Below, in pieces: positions 51,010 through 62,212 of a stretch of 64,000 nt of DNA; position 1 is the stretch's first letter, and every line of letters starts with the position of its first letter. This DNA is from Agelaius tricolor (Eukaryota > Chordata > Aves > Passeriformes > Icteridae): contig JALJCS010000001.1 of NCBI GenBank assembly GCA_023055355.1, positions 46,815,381-46,879,380 on the forward strand, in the 5' to 3' direction. The notes beneath the pieces were generated by a model. That model made no database searches. It was not told the origin of the DNA and worked only from the letters and a program-made list of their open reading frames with translations. Made by a program: the position numbers and the translations under genes.

Positions 51010-51690
51010 CAATATTCTCTCAGAGAGGGTCAGGACTGTTCCCCACAGTGAAGCTTTCTCTTATTTTTTGCTCCTTCAGGTGGCACAGGGGGACAGGGAT
51101 AAGGGTTGTGGTCAGTTGATGGCAGCTCCTCTCTGCCGCTCCTTTCTCATGCTGCTCCCTGTTCCAGCCGGAGGCATCCACAGGCTGCTGTCCTTCAGGA
51201 TGAGCCTGCTCCAGCCTGGGCTCTCCATGGGCCACAGGGCACTGCCAGTGCAGCTGTGGGGCTGATCCATATCCTGGGCTGGTTTCCTTGGAGCCAGCTG
51301 GAACAGGTTGCACCTGGCATGAGGCATCCCCTGCCTCCTTGGCAGAGGGCTCTGCAGCATGGACAGGGATGCCCAGAGCAGAGGTGAATCCAAGGCTTCT
51401 TAGCTGATTCTGTTCTACTGTTTCAAGTGACATTCACCCTGGAGATTGTGTCAGCACTGCCATGTTTGCTGCTGTCCCTAGGGCATGCAGGGCTGTCTTC
51501 CTTACCTTCCTAGGGACCTTCTGGGTGCCTGAGAATAGCCCCAGGAGATGGTATGGACATCTCCATCACAGTGTCCCCAGGGTCCTGCCCCCAGGTAGGG
51601 TAAGGCACCTGCTCCACAAGAGCTCCAGGTGAGGCTGGAGGAGGGCAGGTGACCCCATGCCAGGGTGTTGGCTGCACTGTGGATGTGAAA
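51010..51690. other. GC-rich block, possibly a decayed LTR
   Basis: This block is clearly richer in G and C than its surroundings. It contains phrases such as catgctgctccctgttcc, gctgctgtccttcagga and cctgctccagcctgggct, followed by ctctccatgggcc. They resemble the repetitive 'ctgctccagcgtgggctc...ccatgggctgcag' segment of a family of bird LTRs, but no ends, TATA box or target duplication could be found. Frames of 93-137 codons on both strands here reflect the GC-rich composition. Alternatives are an unrelated GC-rich island or an old pseudogene. Confidence 0.35.
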
Positions 51691-54600
51691 GAGGGGATTT
51701 TGGTAGGTGAGTATCCGAGATTAATGCAACTCTTGTCAACAGCTTGTCTCTTCTTTTTGCTTATAAACATCATTAATCCCATAATTTCTCGTCAGATGTT
51801 TCATTAAGACATTTTTTTGGGTAGTTTTGTGTATCCGTGATACAAAATGGAGTTTAGAAAGAAATCCATCATTACTTGGATTTTCCTGTACTGCCTGGCA
51901 GGCACAGTTAGGAAAAGCCAAATTATGGGACATTTCCTACCTGGGTATTCCAGTGAGCAAGCTGCACATTTCCATTAACAGACTTACAATCCCTTTTCAG
52001 GAAAGTCCATCTGCTTCCAACTGATAAAGCAGCATATTACTCACTGCACATTCAGCTGCCTCATGATAATTCAAAATTTTACTTATGCTTTCCCACTTTC
52101 TCAGATTTAACACACCAGATGTATCATGTGTACATAAGTAACACCCAAATATTTTCTAAAATATTGAAAAGTCTACTGTTTTGTTAGACTTTTTTTGTGT
52201 GTTTAGAGTAATCAGTTACAGTAAAAACCACATTGCGGGGGCTTATTAGTTGCAGAGATGGGTGGAGAAAAGGCCATCAATATGGGAGTCATGAATATCT
52301 TGAAACTTCTAAATAACTCTTAAATTAAAACTGTGAGAAAGAAATGGAGCCATATGTTTGCTTGGAACATCTTTTTTCAGATAAGGCTGTCTTCCACAAG
52401 AAGGGGTAGGGTTTCTTTTTCCATGTGTGTAGTGGAGCCTAATCTCACTCTAAGTGGCTGGATGGATCAGAATATTTCTAGAATAAACAGTGGATGGAAG
52501 GGATTGGTAAAAACAATTAAGGATACCAATATGTGATCATGAGAAATGAACACTCAGGAAGGGATTAATCAAAACAGATTTAGATGTGCTGCATAATGGA
52601 TGGTTAGCATGAGATCCTCCTAAAGCTCACTTCATCTCATCCTGGGGGCAACAACTAAGACACATCAGCTCTGTTGAATGGTTCGTGGGTGTGGTAGCTT
52701 TTCTTGTGTTGACTGTGCAGCCTGTACAGCTCAGGGGTAGATGCCTGTGACTTCGAAGATATCTAAAGTGTAATCACTTACTAAATTATTAATGCTGATA
52801 ACTGTATACTAAATAGTGAGCTTCCTTTTTTGGTCTGTTTAACCATTATTATCTCTTAGTGTCATATAAAATTATACATGACATTTAAAAGATTTCAGTG
52901 TAAAATTATAATCTTTGTCAGAGACACTAGTAGTCGGGTATCAGTAAGCACCTGAAGGAACAACAATCAAAGAGAGTCTAATCACTTTGCAAATTTTAAA
53001 AAGCTTTTGGGGTTATATGCCAGCTATGTAGAAAATATAAGTAATAGAGCAGTTATGTTGAAGTATTCTTCTAGTGTATTTCTCCTGATGTTTTCCTTTT
53101 CCTAGTTACTTGTTCTACTGATTATTCAGACACTCTAGGGCACTTCTGAGATGCTTTGTATGTGAACTGAACTGAGTTGAACATCTTTATGATGAGCAGT
53201 CCTAACTGAGTATTTCCATAATAGGCACTCAGCTTTGTCAATAAAACACTATTCTAGAGTGAAACAAATGTGATATGTCTAGATTGAACAATTTTTGAGC
53301 TATGAGACTACCAAACTAAAATAATATCTGAAATGTTTGGATTTTGTTTGACCGTACTCCTCAGAATTTCAAACTAAAATAAAGCCTTCTAGTTCTTCAG
53401 CAGCTGAAAGAGTTGGCTAAGACAGTACTGTGAATTGATGTGCCTTCATCAGTAACATTGTCCTAAACCATGTTGTTAATCATTAGTTTTTACCTCTGTT
53501 AAACTGAATGAATAAAATGATTGGTTTTAGCCATCCTGAATAAATAAAAGTAGAACAAGTTGGATGAATTTGTGATACTGAATTTGTCCCTGCAAAGAAA
53601 TTCTGTTATGACCTACGTGTTGCACATTTTTCTCTCATATCACTGGGGAGGCACTTTTCAAGTGTACAAATATTGCAGTTGCAATCTTTTACCATTTGTC
53701 TTTGATATTGTCTTGGTCCAGAATGATCCTAACCTCTGTCTAATGAGATCCACTGAAAGAAGCACAAGGCAGAGATGCTTCTTCCATCTTGCAGAATTTT
53801 TATGTCTGAAGCTTAAGAATTAAAATATTTTCTGCTCTTTAAAGTCCATTGGAAACAGAAACTGCCTTTTTTCTGACTTTTTTTTTTGGCATCAGGATCA
53901 TATTCATTATTATTCATAGTCATTCAAGTATTAAAATGCTTTTTATCTATTTAGGTACCTCTGTAGGCGTTTTTGAGCTTGAAAAAAATGTGATGTGTAA
54001 AAGTATTGATTTTTAATAGGTTATTTCAGCAAGAAAATAAAAATATGTAACAAGCTCAAGTTTTTGAGACTTTTTCTTGTCCTCACAACAAGGCAAAAAT
54101 TGTACATAATTCATTTAAAAGATTGCAACATGTGAGATTACTTTATCTCTCTTGAAACACGCTCATGTGAAATACTTACCTTATTATCTATGAAGTTTTA
54201 CCAGTCTGTGAATTTTATTTTTAATAGAGAGGAACCTTCTTGGTTAAACACTGGAACTAGTTTTCTCAGTGAAGAGTCAATGCATGAAAATGCATTGTCT
54301 TCTCAAGTAAACAGGACAGAAATCACTACATCCATAGTTTTGCTTTTAACAAATGTACTTCTCTTATTTAGAGGCCTTTCTGACATTCTAGTCTCAAGTG
54401 AGATTTTATCAAAGACAAATGAGAAGGTAAAAGCAGCACCCAGAATCTCTTCTTGTTTTAAGTAGGGATTCTCATGAATATAGGAAAGGAATTGTACAAG
54501 TTGTAAAATGTGATTTTCAGTTCTGTACCTGGAACACTGGGTGCCTCTGGATCCTGACCACAGTTTGGTTTTTTTTTGGCATTGAAATCACAGCTGTATT

Positions 54601-56007
54601 TGTGGTGTCACAGATTTTGGTGCTGTCCTCTTCATAGTCTGCCCATGTGTGCAGAGTTTAACACAAATTCCTTGGCAGTGCTGCTTCCCAGACCACCCTC
54701 AAGCAAAGCCCTGCTCACACTTGTGTGGCAGAGTTTGGGTCCAATGCCTAGAAGCACCCCTCATATTAAATTTTCTAGCACAGACACAGTACATGAAATT
54801 AGAGGTGGCTGATGGTGGTTTCAGTAAGTCCAAGGTTCATGCTGATACCTAGCATGGGGCTTTGTTGACAGGATTGTTTAACTGGAGCTTGATGCTCTGC
54901 ACAAGCTGGATTGTCAATGGGCCTCATCACTGTTCTACAAAGAGTAGAGTGTATTAGCTTTGTAGCTGAATATACAAACAGCACAAGCTAACTTGAGACC
55001 AGTTTATTGTAAATTAAGGCAATGAATTCCAAAGCTCTGAGTCACAGCCTGCATTATTAGGAGGGTAAAAATGTAATCATGGTAGTAATGGCATAAAACT
55101 AAAAATATTGGGATGGGTTTTTTTAAAACTGAAAATAGCTTGAGAAGCTAATTTAATAATAAATTAGTTTTTTCTAACTAAAAGCATAATAAATTGATAA
55201 GAGGGGGATTATAAAAATTCAGATTTTAATTGCCAGAAACTTAATTTCCTCAACTAAAAAAAGGCTTCTCTTTTCAATTGTTTTGCAGTCTTAAAAGTTT
55301 GCAAGTTATTTAAAACTGACTTTCATCATGTAGCAGTTTAAGTTATTTTTCTGCATTGATAGCGTAAATAAGAAGTTTTTTTCAACATTTATACTTTGTG
55401 AATTAAAAAAAAATGGATCAATCAATTTTTAAACATTCAGGTTTTTTAAGAGCAATTCGCATTGTTGTTTCACATTGTTGGCACTGTAAACATTCCACTA
55501 AGGACCTCTAGGGACCTCAATTAAACAAAATTTGGTATGTGCCGTGCAAATTTTAGTTACGCTACATGAATGAATTATTACAGCTGCATTGCTGGAATGA
55601 AGTACTAAAATCAGAATTGCTGTCTTGAGAAGTCTGGAACCTTCCTTCCTAAGCCAAAAGATTGAGCTCTAGCACTGAAGGCTCCATGAGATCCTTCCAG
55701 AGCTTTACAGAGTGCAAACCCTCTCAGGTGGGAGGAGGTTGATGATGAACATGATCTCCCTGGCTGCTCTTTGCCTCTGTCTGAGAATTTGCCGTCTTTG
55801 CCATGTGACCCTTGGTGCAGACACACTTCCTTGTGCTGTGCTCCCTGTGCATGGTCAGCCTGGGAGCAGTGGTGGGAACAGAGCATTTTAGTGGTGTAAT
55901 GGCTAGGCCAAGAAATGCCTAGGGAAAGAAACGTTTCTGGAAGTGTGTTTGGAGTGCTAGTCTCTCATCTAAACATAGATCCTGGGCTGAGAGGGTCCTT
56001 CTCAAAG
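51691..56007. other. Anonymous AT-rich non-coding DNA
   Basis: No gene or recognised transposon. 54540-54990 and 55610-55900 are less AT-rich and could be old repeats I cannot name. The remainder is A/T-rich with short homopolymer runs. Confidence 0.6.
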
Positions 56008-56012
56008 CCTGC
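56008..56012. repeat. 5-bp target-site duplication, left copy
   Basis: cctgc directly precedes the TG that opens the LTR and is repeated at 57368-57372 directly after the closing CA. Matching 5-bp duplications show that this is one integration event with intact ends. Confidence 0.88.
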
Positions 56013-56132
56013 TGTCATGGTTTGACACTGGGACAATGCCAGTGCCCCCATGAGAATACCCTCTCCCTGGTTTCTGCTGTGAGATGTGACCAGGAATAAG
56101 CAAAGCAGGCTCCCACTTAGGAAAAAAAAGAA

Positions 56133-56138
56133 TTTATT
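56133..56138 (-). promoter_or_regulatory. Polyadenylation signal AATAAA in the LTR
   Basis: The plus strand reads tttatt, so the minus strand reads AATAAA, followed by a T-rich run on that strand. It lies about 120 bp from the LTR's 3' end, the expected position at the end of R. Confidence 0.65.
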
Positions 56139-56402
56139 AACTAAACTAGAAGGAAAAGGGAGAGAAAAAGAAACACACAAGGAAAATGAAAACTTCACAA
56201 ATACATCTCCTCCTCCCCACCAAATTCCCAATACAATACATCCCCCAAATCATTGACTCTCAGTCCAGCACCACCCTTCAGAATACTCAATCCTCAGTTC
56301 ATCAAGAGGAGAAGGAGTCCTCCTTGTGCCAATGGTGACCTCTTCCTTTCATGTCCAGCGCTCTCACCACTGAACACGGACCAGAGCTGCTTCTAGGGTC
56401 GA

Positions 56403-56409
56403 CTTTTAA
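56403..56409 (-). promoter_or_regulatory. TATA-like box of the LTR
   Basis: The minus strand reads ccttaaaagtcgac here. The TTAAAAG core lies about 270 bp upstream of the polyadenylation signal, giving a plausible U3/R boundary near 56375. It is a weak match to TATAAA, so the call is tentative. Confidence 0.4.
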
Positions 56410-56958
56410 GGATGCTTCATCCCACTCCAAAAAGGCACAGTCTCAACTTTGGGACATCTGTTCCCCCCATATTTTTCACCCCCTGGGGCCGAGGGGTACC
56501 CACACCGAACCCTCTTGGTCCTGAGGCATTGCCTCCCCCTAGAATGCAGTCTCTGTATCACAAGGAACATGGTTCTGTCCATGGCTATGCAAAAAGAGTC
56601 CAGCATAAGCTCCATCATCTCTCTTCCACCTGAGTTCTTCTCTATTTCTCTTGTGGCCCATTTCCTCTTATCTCATCCATATCTCTCTTCTCATTCAACT
56701 CCAGGAGGATTAGCATTTGTAAGGTTTCCATCATCCAAGAAAAGGGTTAAAAATCTGAGGCTCTGTCTGTCCAGAACTCCCACGGCTGCCCAGCCGGGCA
56801 CCTTCTCACACCCCCCCTTCTCCTTCTCGGCCGGCCAAGCACAGGCACAGGCTCTCTCTCTGTCTCTCCTGGGTGGGGGTGGCTGCCCGATGCCTCTCAG
56901 TGCTCCTCCACCCTTCCATCCTGCAGGGGCCTTCACCTCCCTTCTGTCCAGGCCCCGG

Positions 56959-57156
56959 CCTACCTCACCCGGCCCCATGGCTGCCCCTGGGCCTACCTCA
57001 CCCGGCCCCATGGCTGCCCCTGGGCCTACCTCACCCGGCCCCATGGCTGCCCCTGGGCCTACCTCACCCGGCCCCATGGCTGCCCCTGGGCCTACCTCAC
57101 CCGGCCCCATGGCTGCCCCTGGGCCTACCTCACCCGGCCCCATGGCTGCCCCTGCC
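56959..57156. repeat. 33-bp minisatellite, six tandem copies, inside the LTR
   Basis: The units start at 56959, 56992, 57025, 57058, 57091 and 57124. Each begins cctacctcacccggcccc and continues with atggctgcccct. The first five look identical by eye; the sixth differs only at its last bases (cc in place of gg). Because 33 is a multiple of three and the unit has no stops, it keeps frames open on both strands. In frame it encodes an 11-residue proline/glycine/alanine-rich repeat with no known role. Copy number probably varies between individuals. Confidence 0.95.
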
Positions 57157-57367
57157 CCGCCCAGCCCGCAGCCGGGCAGGGGAGCTCTGAACCTTTCCCT
57201 GACTGGAACCCAAGAGAGCCTCCCAGGGCAGAGCCCTGCTTTAACCCCGTGCTCTCAGAGGCAGATCCAATGTCCCAATGGCCACATTAGGTGCCAATAT
57301 TAAAATCTGAACATCCATGGCCTAACCACAGCATCCCAGAAAACATATTTCCTGTCAAACCACCACA

Positions 57368-57372
57368 CCTGC
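57368..57372. repeat. 5-bp target-site duplication, right copy
   Basis: cctgc directly follows the terminal CA of the LTR and matches the left copy exactly. Confidence 0.88.
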
Positions 57373-58424
57373 TCTTACAAAAGGGTTGCCACACTGACGT
57401 GTCCAGCAAGGAATTGCTTTGCACTCCTTGTAAGACAAACGATGGAAGTTCTGGACATATTTAATCTGATTTGTTTCCTTTCTGTTCATTCATTCAAATA
57501 CAGCCCCTACGTGTTCATTTGGTTTAAGGGGGTGTTCAGATTGGCTTCCACTTCAACTCATTGCATTTCTTGACAGCACAGGGTTAGTGGAGGGAACAGC
57601 TTTCTTCCAGGAGAGTGTTTTACCAGAGGAGGGGGAGACCTTTGTGGTTAAAAGCATATCAGAGCTGTGTTACAAGTGCTGGGCTGGCATACAGCAATGT
57701 AGAATGATGGTAAATGTGTGTTTTCTTCCCTTCGGAAAATTAACTGGAATATAGTCTTAGATTTGTTAGTACCCTCACCCTTACTGTTGCTGTTGAGTTT
57801 TGGTGGTGGTTTTGGGTTTTTTTCCTGAGAAACTGGACATGCAGCGTAGCGAATATATTCCCTTTCTAGTCTGTTGCCTCCTTTTTATAACACCTGGGAG
57901 TAAAATCCCTTGGCATTCTGGTAAAGGCTGAGACACTAAGAAACTGTGAAACATCTTGATTAGATTCACTCTTTTATGTTATTCAAAGGGGTCTGGAAGC
58001 CTTAGATTACAATGGCATGCAATAAATTGGATAATAATGGCACATGGTTCTACTTGGCCCTAATTATATGTAATGAAATGGTGGTCAGTCAATCTTTCTC
58101 CTATGCTTCTGAATTCAGGAATTTACAACTTCTGCAGAGGAAAATGTTTTATTTGGGTTTTAATTATTAATATTTTTGCTTCTTCTGTTACATTTTTTCC
58201 ATGAAAAATTAGATTCCAGACCAACTTTCTAAAGTGGTTAGCTTGAAAGGTTGCATAATGTGGGGAAGAAAAGGAGACCCCGGTTCTTAATGCTACCTTT
58301 GGGGTGACCTGCTCCTTGGTCTGAATGGGCTCATCATTCTTCAATGCTGGAGGTGTCCATTTTCAGACACAAGCTACACAAGTTTGCTTGCTGCTGCAGC
58401 TGCAGCCTTAAAATAAGAAGCTCC
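57373..58424. other. Anonymous non-coding DNA
   Basis: No gene or recognised repeat between the solo LTR and the CR1 tail; ordinary AT-rich sequence. Confidence 0.6.
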
Positions 58425-58553
58425 CTAGGAAAGTGGTGGATCCCCCAGAACTGGTAATTTTAAGATTCAGCTGGACAGTTTGTTGTGTTATCTTATCAAG
58501 ATTGTGCTTTTGCTAAGAAAGGTCCAACCTCATATTCTGTGATTCTGTGACTG
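58425..58553 (+). mobile_element. CR1 LINE, short 3' tail with two intact end repeats, plus strand
   Basis: A diverged CR1 tail (gattgtgcttttgctaagaa, aaaggtccaacctcat) ends with two exact copies of the CR1 terminal 8-mer, attctgtg at 58534-58541 and 58542-58549. The end repeat is diagnostic for bird and reptile CR1. Only about 130 bp are recognisable, so the 5' border is approximate. Confidence 0.82.
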
Positions 58554-61500
58554 TTCATACTATATTGGAGAAACTGTTGTCTTTACTCCAGTTTGGTCAC
58601 CAGGTTTGAAAAACAAAATCATCTGAAAATAATGTGATACATAGCCCTTTGGAGATAGTAGTGAGCAGCCCAAAGGCCTGTCAGTACCATGATATTACCA
58701 CTGCTCCACATCTCTGTGTGATAAATTCGTGCTTGAGTTGTTCTATTTCCAACTAGGTATCTCAGTTTGTGAAGGAAAAAAAAAAACACAAAAAAACCCT
58801 AAAAACAAACAAACAAAAAAACCACAAAAAAAAAAAAAAAAAAAAAAACAAACTAAAAACCAGTATTATTTGGCAATAAAAAATATTAAATACTTTTGTC
58901 TTGTCTTTCTCCAAATTAAGCCTTTTAGCTTATATGGCTGTGTGGCTGTGCTTTCCCCATGTTTCTATAATCTGTTTTAATAATTGTTCCATCTTTTGCT
59001 TTGTTCACAGCCTACATGCTGACACAGTACCAGTTTTGTTTCCAAAAGAGGAGTTCACAGAATTACAGTGTCTGATCCAACTAGCTGCTCTGATGATCCT
59101 CACTGGACCATGTAGGTAAAATTCAATAAACCCTATTTATATCCACACTATATCTGTAAAAGTATTCAACATATTGGAAAACATCTGGGTTTTGGCAACA
59201 GTGCTCACATTGTGGAGTCGAGGTCTTTTGGAATTTATGGACTCTTATAACATTACGACCCTGCAACTTTTTGATGAGTTTTATTGTCAACAGAAGCACA
59301 AAAATAGACTGTCATTTGTCACAATGTGTTTGGTCTTCTTGCTACATCTGTTTTAAGTACTTGCAGGTGCTGACAACAGGTGATACCCATCATTCCTGTA
59401 GGGTAATTTAGCAGCTGCAGTGGTGAAAATTTCAGCTTAGGCAGAAAACCCAGTAGAGAAATTGAATAAGTTTTGGAGCAGCTAGTAAACCTTGAGCTTC
59501 TCATTGCTACAGCCACACAGCTACCAGAATAAGAGCTTGCCAGGTAAGAGCTAGGCTGAACAGGTTTACATGCATGAATAATTCAGTTTTGCTATAGAAG
59601 AGTTGTGAATCCAATGATTTGTATTCAATTTCTTTGAAAGTGTATTTTTCCTTTTTGTTTTGATATGCTAGTTGCATTTAATTTCAACAAGTCACCTCCC
59701 TCTGAGCTAGCAGACCTAGGCAAAGGACTAAATTGTTCTGATTAAATTGCCAGCATTTATTGTCTCTTGACTGCTTTCTTCCTTGTATGCTATGCTGTTT
59801 TATGTCTCAGTTTCAGTGGCACTTAAAATAATTCACATGAATTGGTAAGCTGCAGAGTTTATGTCTACATTGTAATTGGTGTTTCTTTTACATTCCTTAC
59901 ACTGTAAAAGCTCTACCTTGGTTTGCATTTCTAATTTTGTAGAATTAGCTGTAAACTTGGGTGTGTAGCAGTGGTTTAGACAGCCTGTATTTACACCTGC
60001 TGGCACAATCTCTGCACATAACAAACAGCTCTCCTCACATTCTCTTTTGGAATTGTGACACTGAAAGTTTATTGTGATTGTTTCTGGAGCATCTTGAGAT
60101 TTCAGTCACTCAGTTCTGTCTGGAAAAGGTTTCTAAGTCATCTCAGTAAAGCATCTTCAGAATGTACTGGCTGAATATTTATGGTTTCAGTTTTAACAAC
60201 AGGTGCCTCAGCTGAATCATGTAACAATGTTTATACCTGTTTTTTTATCCTGAAATTATGACAAGGTATATTGCATGCTGTTACATACACAGCTGCCTTT
60301 CATGTTGTATTGAGCGTTCCAGATTTTATCAGATGTTTTTCAGGTATTTTGTAAAAAGTGAAAGGTTGTGGTTTGGGATTCCTTCTTTATTTTCTTTTAT
60401 TTTCCTAGGATGGCATTATTTTTATTAATAAATACTGAAAACATATTTTTCTGGTTTAGTGGTTAAAATTAAATTTACGTGATCATAATTCATAAATGTC
60501 TTGCTATCTCTAGAATAGAAAAAAGATTAATATTTTCTGTTTTGGGAATCCAAAATCTTTCCTAGTTGTAACTGATGGGTAGGGAAGCAATCCCAAAAGA
60601 CATTTGTTATGCTGGAGAGGATATCAAGTCTGAAGAGAATGAGAGAATATCTTTTTTTTTCGGTGTCAGTGGCATAACTGTTCCATTGCAAAAAATTTTA
60701 TAATTGATGCAAAATTTCAGGATACCTGAAAGAAACTGGAAGCGTGCTCAGTTTAGTCTGAAAGGAAAGTAATAAAGAAGGTATCTAAACTCATATAATT
60801 AACTTCTGTACATTTTGTTACTGTCCACATCTCCTTTCCTGTATAGACATGTAATATTTTTCACTTAGATTCTGATGTGACCATGTGGAAACAGTGAGCC
60901 AGACAAGACGTGTAAAAGCACCAAGCCACATAATCTATTTCCAGAAAAGCCAGGGATTGATATCTGTTTTTTTGGGTTTTTTCTTGATAATAATTTAATG
61001 GCAACAAAGCCATTAATGCTTTCAATAAATCTAATGGTTTACTTTAGATTTACACTGTGCTGTCATTTTACCTCTTAAGGGATCATATCTAAAAAGAAAT
61101 AATAAAATAATGGTCTTTATTACCCACAAGTGTGCAGAGCAGTAAACAGAATTTGTCATTTGTGCTGAACATGTTACATTCATCAAGAGTAACAGCATTA
61201 TCTTGCTTAGCACAGATACATTAGATAGACTGGGCTGCCAGAATCTTAAAATCTCACCTCAAATGCAAGGATAATGGACATTCTGATGTGCATTTTTCAT
61301 GTAATGCATGTAGCACTTGTGCTTGAGTAGCTTTTAGCAGAGCACAGATGTTTGCAAAGGTTGTGGTACATCTTGGATCTCTAAAACCAAGTGCAATTTC
61401 TAACGCAACTGGCGTAACTTTCAAGAGTGAGCTGGATAATGTCTGATCTAAGAAGAGCAGGGTCTGGGAAAGTGGAACCAAACACCAAACTGTACAGTTC

Positions 61501-61858
61501 TCTTCCAGGGGTATTTCCAAAGGAGGCTTTTCTCAGGTGACACAGCCTGATCCAGCAGCACTGCCTGCACAAGCCTGATCCAACTAAAAGGCCAGGTCTT
61601 CTCCAAGCAATGATGGAAACATGAATTCCGTTTGGGGTGATTTTTATTTTAGATTGAGAAGCTACACAAAGAGAGAACAAACATACATTTCCATGAGAGA
61701 AGGGGAAAAGAGAGAGTCCCATTGTGTCACCCTCCTAATAGAACAAACCATCCTGACCTGAGCCACAGGACTGGTTGCTCTTGTCTTTATGTTTACTCTT
61801 AAAAGGTTTGTACAGTAGTATATGGAGAAAGATTATTTTAAAAAACCCAATTTTTAAA
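58554..61858. other. Anonymous non-coding DNA with an A-rich tract
   Basis: No gene was identified. The 113-codon minus-strand frame near 61.4-61.7 kb has no recognised domain. The interval includes the A-rich simple sequence at 58776-58858. Confidence 0.6.
58776..58858. repeat. A-rich low-complexity tract including A23
   Basis: An A-dominated tract with scattered C and an uninterrupted run of 23 A at 58826-58848. It could be an expanded simple repeat or a decayed poly-A tail. No retrocopy body or flanking duplication was recognised. Confidence 0.9.
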
Positions 61859-61880
61859 ATGTCACCAATAGGTAAGGCTT

Positions 61881-61886
61881 TATAAA
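61881..61886 (+). promoter_or_regulatory. TATA box of the LTR
   Basis: tataaa followed by ggga, about 270 bp upstream of the LTR's polyadenylation signal. This matches normal LTR spacing. Confidence 0.5.
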
Positions 61887-61953
61887 GGGAAGGCCTTGAA
61901 CCATAGCTCCAGCCTCTTACTTAGGCTAAGTAGAGGGGAGCTATGGGAGAGTA

Positions 61954-62021
61954 ACTCAGCTGGAATAGGAATTCAGACAGATGGACTCAGCTGGGATAGG
62001 AGAGACTCAGCTGGAATAGGA
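61954..62021 (+). repeat. Three direct copies of a 17-bp motif in the LTR
   Basis: actcagctggaatagga lies at 61954-61970 and 62005-62021, with a one-base variant (actcagctgggatagga) at 61985-62001. Spacing between starts is 31 and 20 bp. Since it follows the TATA box it would be in transcribed R rather than in an enhancer. Confidence 0.9.
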
Positions 62022-62154
62022 GGCGTGAGAGATGTGCTATGTGACTGCTGCATGTCCACATCATGGTGTATGGTGCCTGGCTCACTTGGGCTTCTGCCTT
62101 CAAACTGTGTGAACTGATAACCTGCTAACTCCTTCAAAAGGCTGGGTTTTTGGC

Positions 62155-62160
62155 AATAAA
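62155..62160 (+). promoter_or_regulatory. Polyadenylation signal AATAAA in the LTR
   Basis: aataaa lies about 50 bp before the LTR end, the expected position at the R/U5 junction. Confidence 0.6.
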
Positions 62161-62212
62161 AAGCACTCCTTTGCACCTGCCTAGGGTCTCTGCATCACTC
62201 ATTACCACAACA

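Larger units (their letters stand above)
56013..57367 (-). mobile_element. Complete 1,355-bp solo LTR of an endogenous retrovirus, minus strand
   Basis: The element is bounded by TG...CA and by 5-bp direct repeats (cctgc at 56008-56012 and 57368-57372). Its ends, tgtcatggtttgaca and tgtcaaaccaccaca, are inverted copies matching at 13 of 15 positions. The minus-strand orientation follows from a polyadenylation signal (AATAAA, 56133-56138) near the 56013 end and a TATA-like ttaaaag at about 56403-56409. The U3 part is long and holds a six-copy 33-bp minisatellite at 56959-57156. No gag, pol or env sequence and no second LTR flank it, so the provirus has been reduced to a solo LTR. The 5-bp duplication suits ERVL-type integration, but the family is not certain. 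Confidence 0.9.
61859..62212 (+). mobile_element. LTR of an endogenous retrovirus, promoter-to-end part, plus strand
   Basis: The order of signals is that of a retroviral LTR. There is a TATA box (tataaa, 61881-61886), then about 270 bp of presumed R, a polyadenylation signal (aataaa, 62155-62160) and a short U5 (gcacctgcctagggtctctg) ending attaccacaaca at 62212. The end resembles songbird LTR ends. A TG at 61859 could be the start, but that leaves almost no U3, so the true 5' border may lie further left or U3 may be lost. No matching target duplication was found. Three copies of an 18-bp-scale motif lie inside. Confidence 0.6.

Noticed and set aside
51020..51433. 137-codon minus-strand frame overlapping 93-codon frames on both strands
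   Set aside because: Simultaneous open frames on both strands in a GC-rich block are expected by composition. No known domain was recognised.
56691..57143. 150-codon minus-strand open frame with MGPGEVGPGAA-type repeats
   Set aside because: This is the same minisatellite read on the other strand. The 11-residue repeat follows from the 33-bp DNA period, not from a protein constraint.
56449..57303. 284-codon plus-strand open frame, the longest in the window
   Set aside because: It lies wholly inside the solo LTR, antisense to it, and stays open because of the stop-free 33-bp minisatellite and GC-rich sequence. There is no domain, and the repeat part is low-complexity proline/glycine/alanine.
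61381..61722. 113-codon minus-strand frame, considered as a retroviral or CR1 remnant
   Set aside because: I found no motif of reverse transcriptase, protease, integrase or envelope, and the neighbouring LTR lies on the other strand without a paired LTR.
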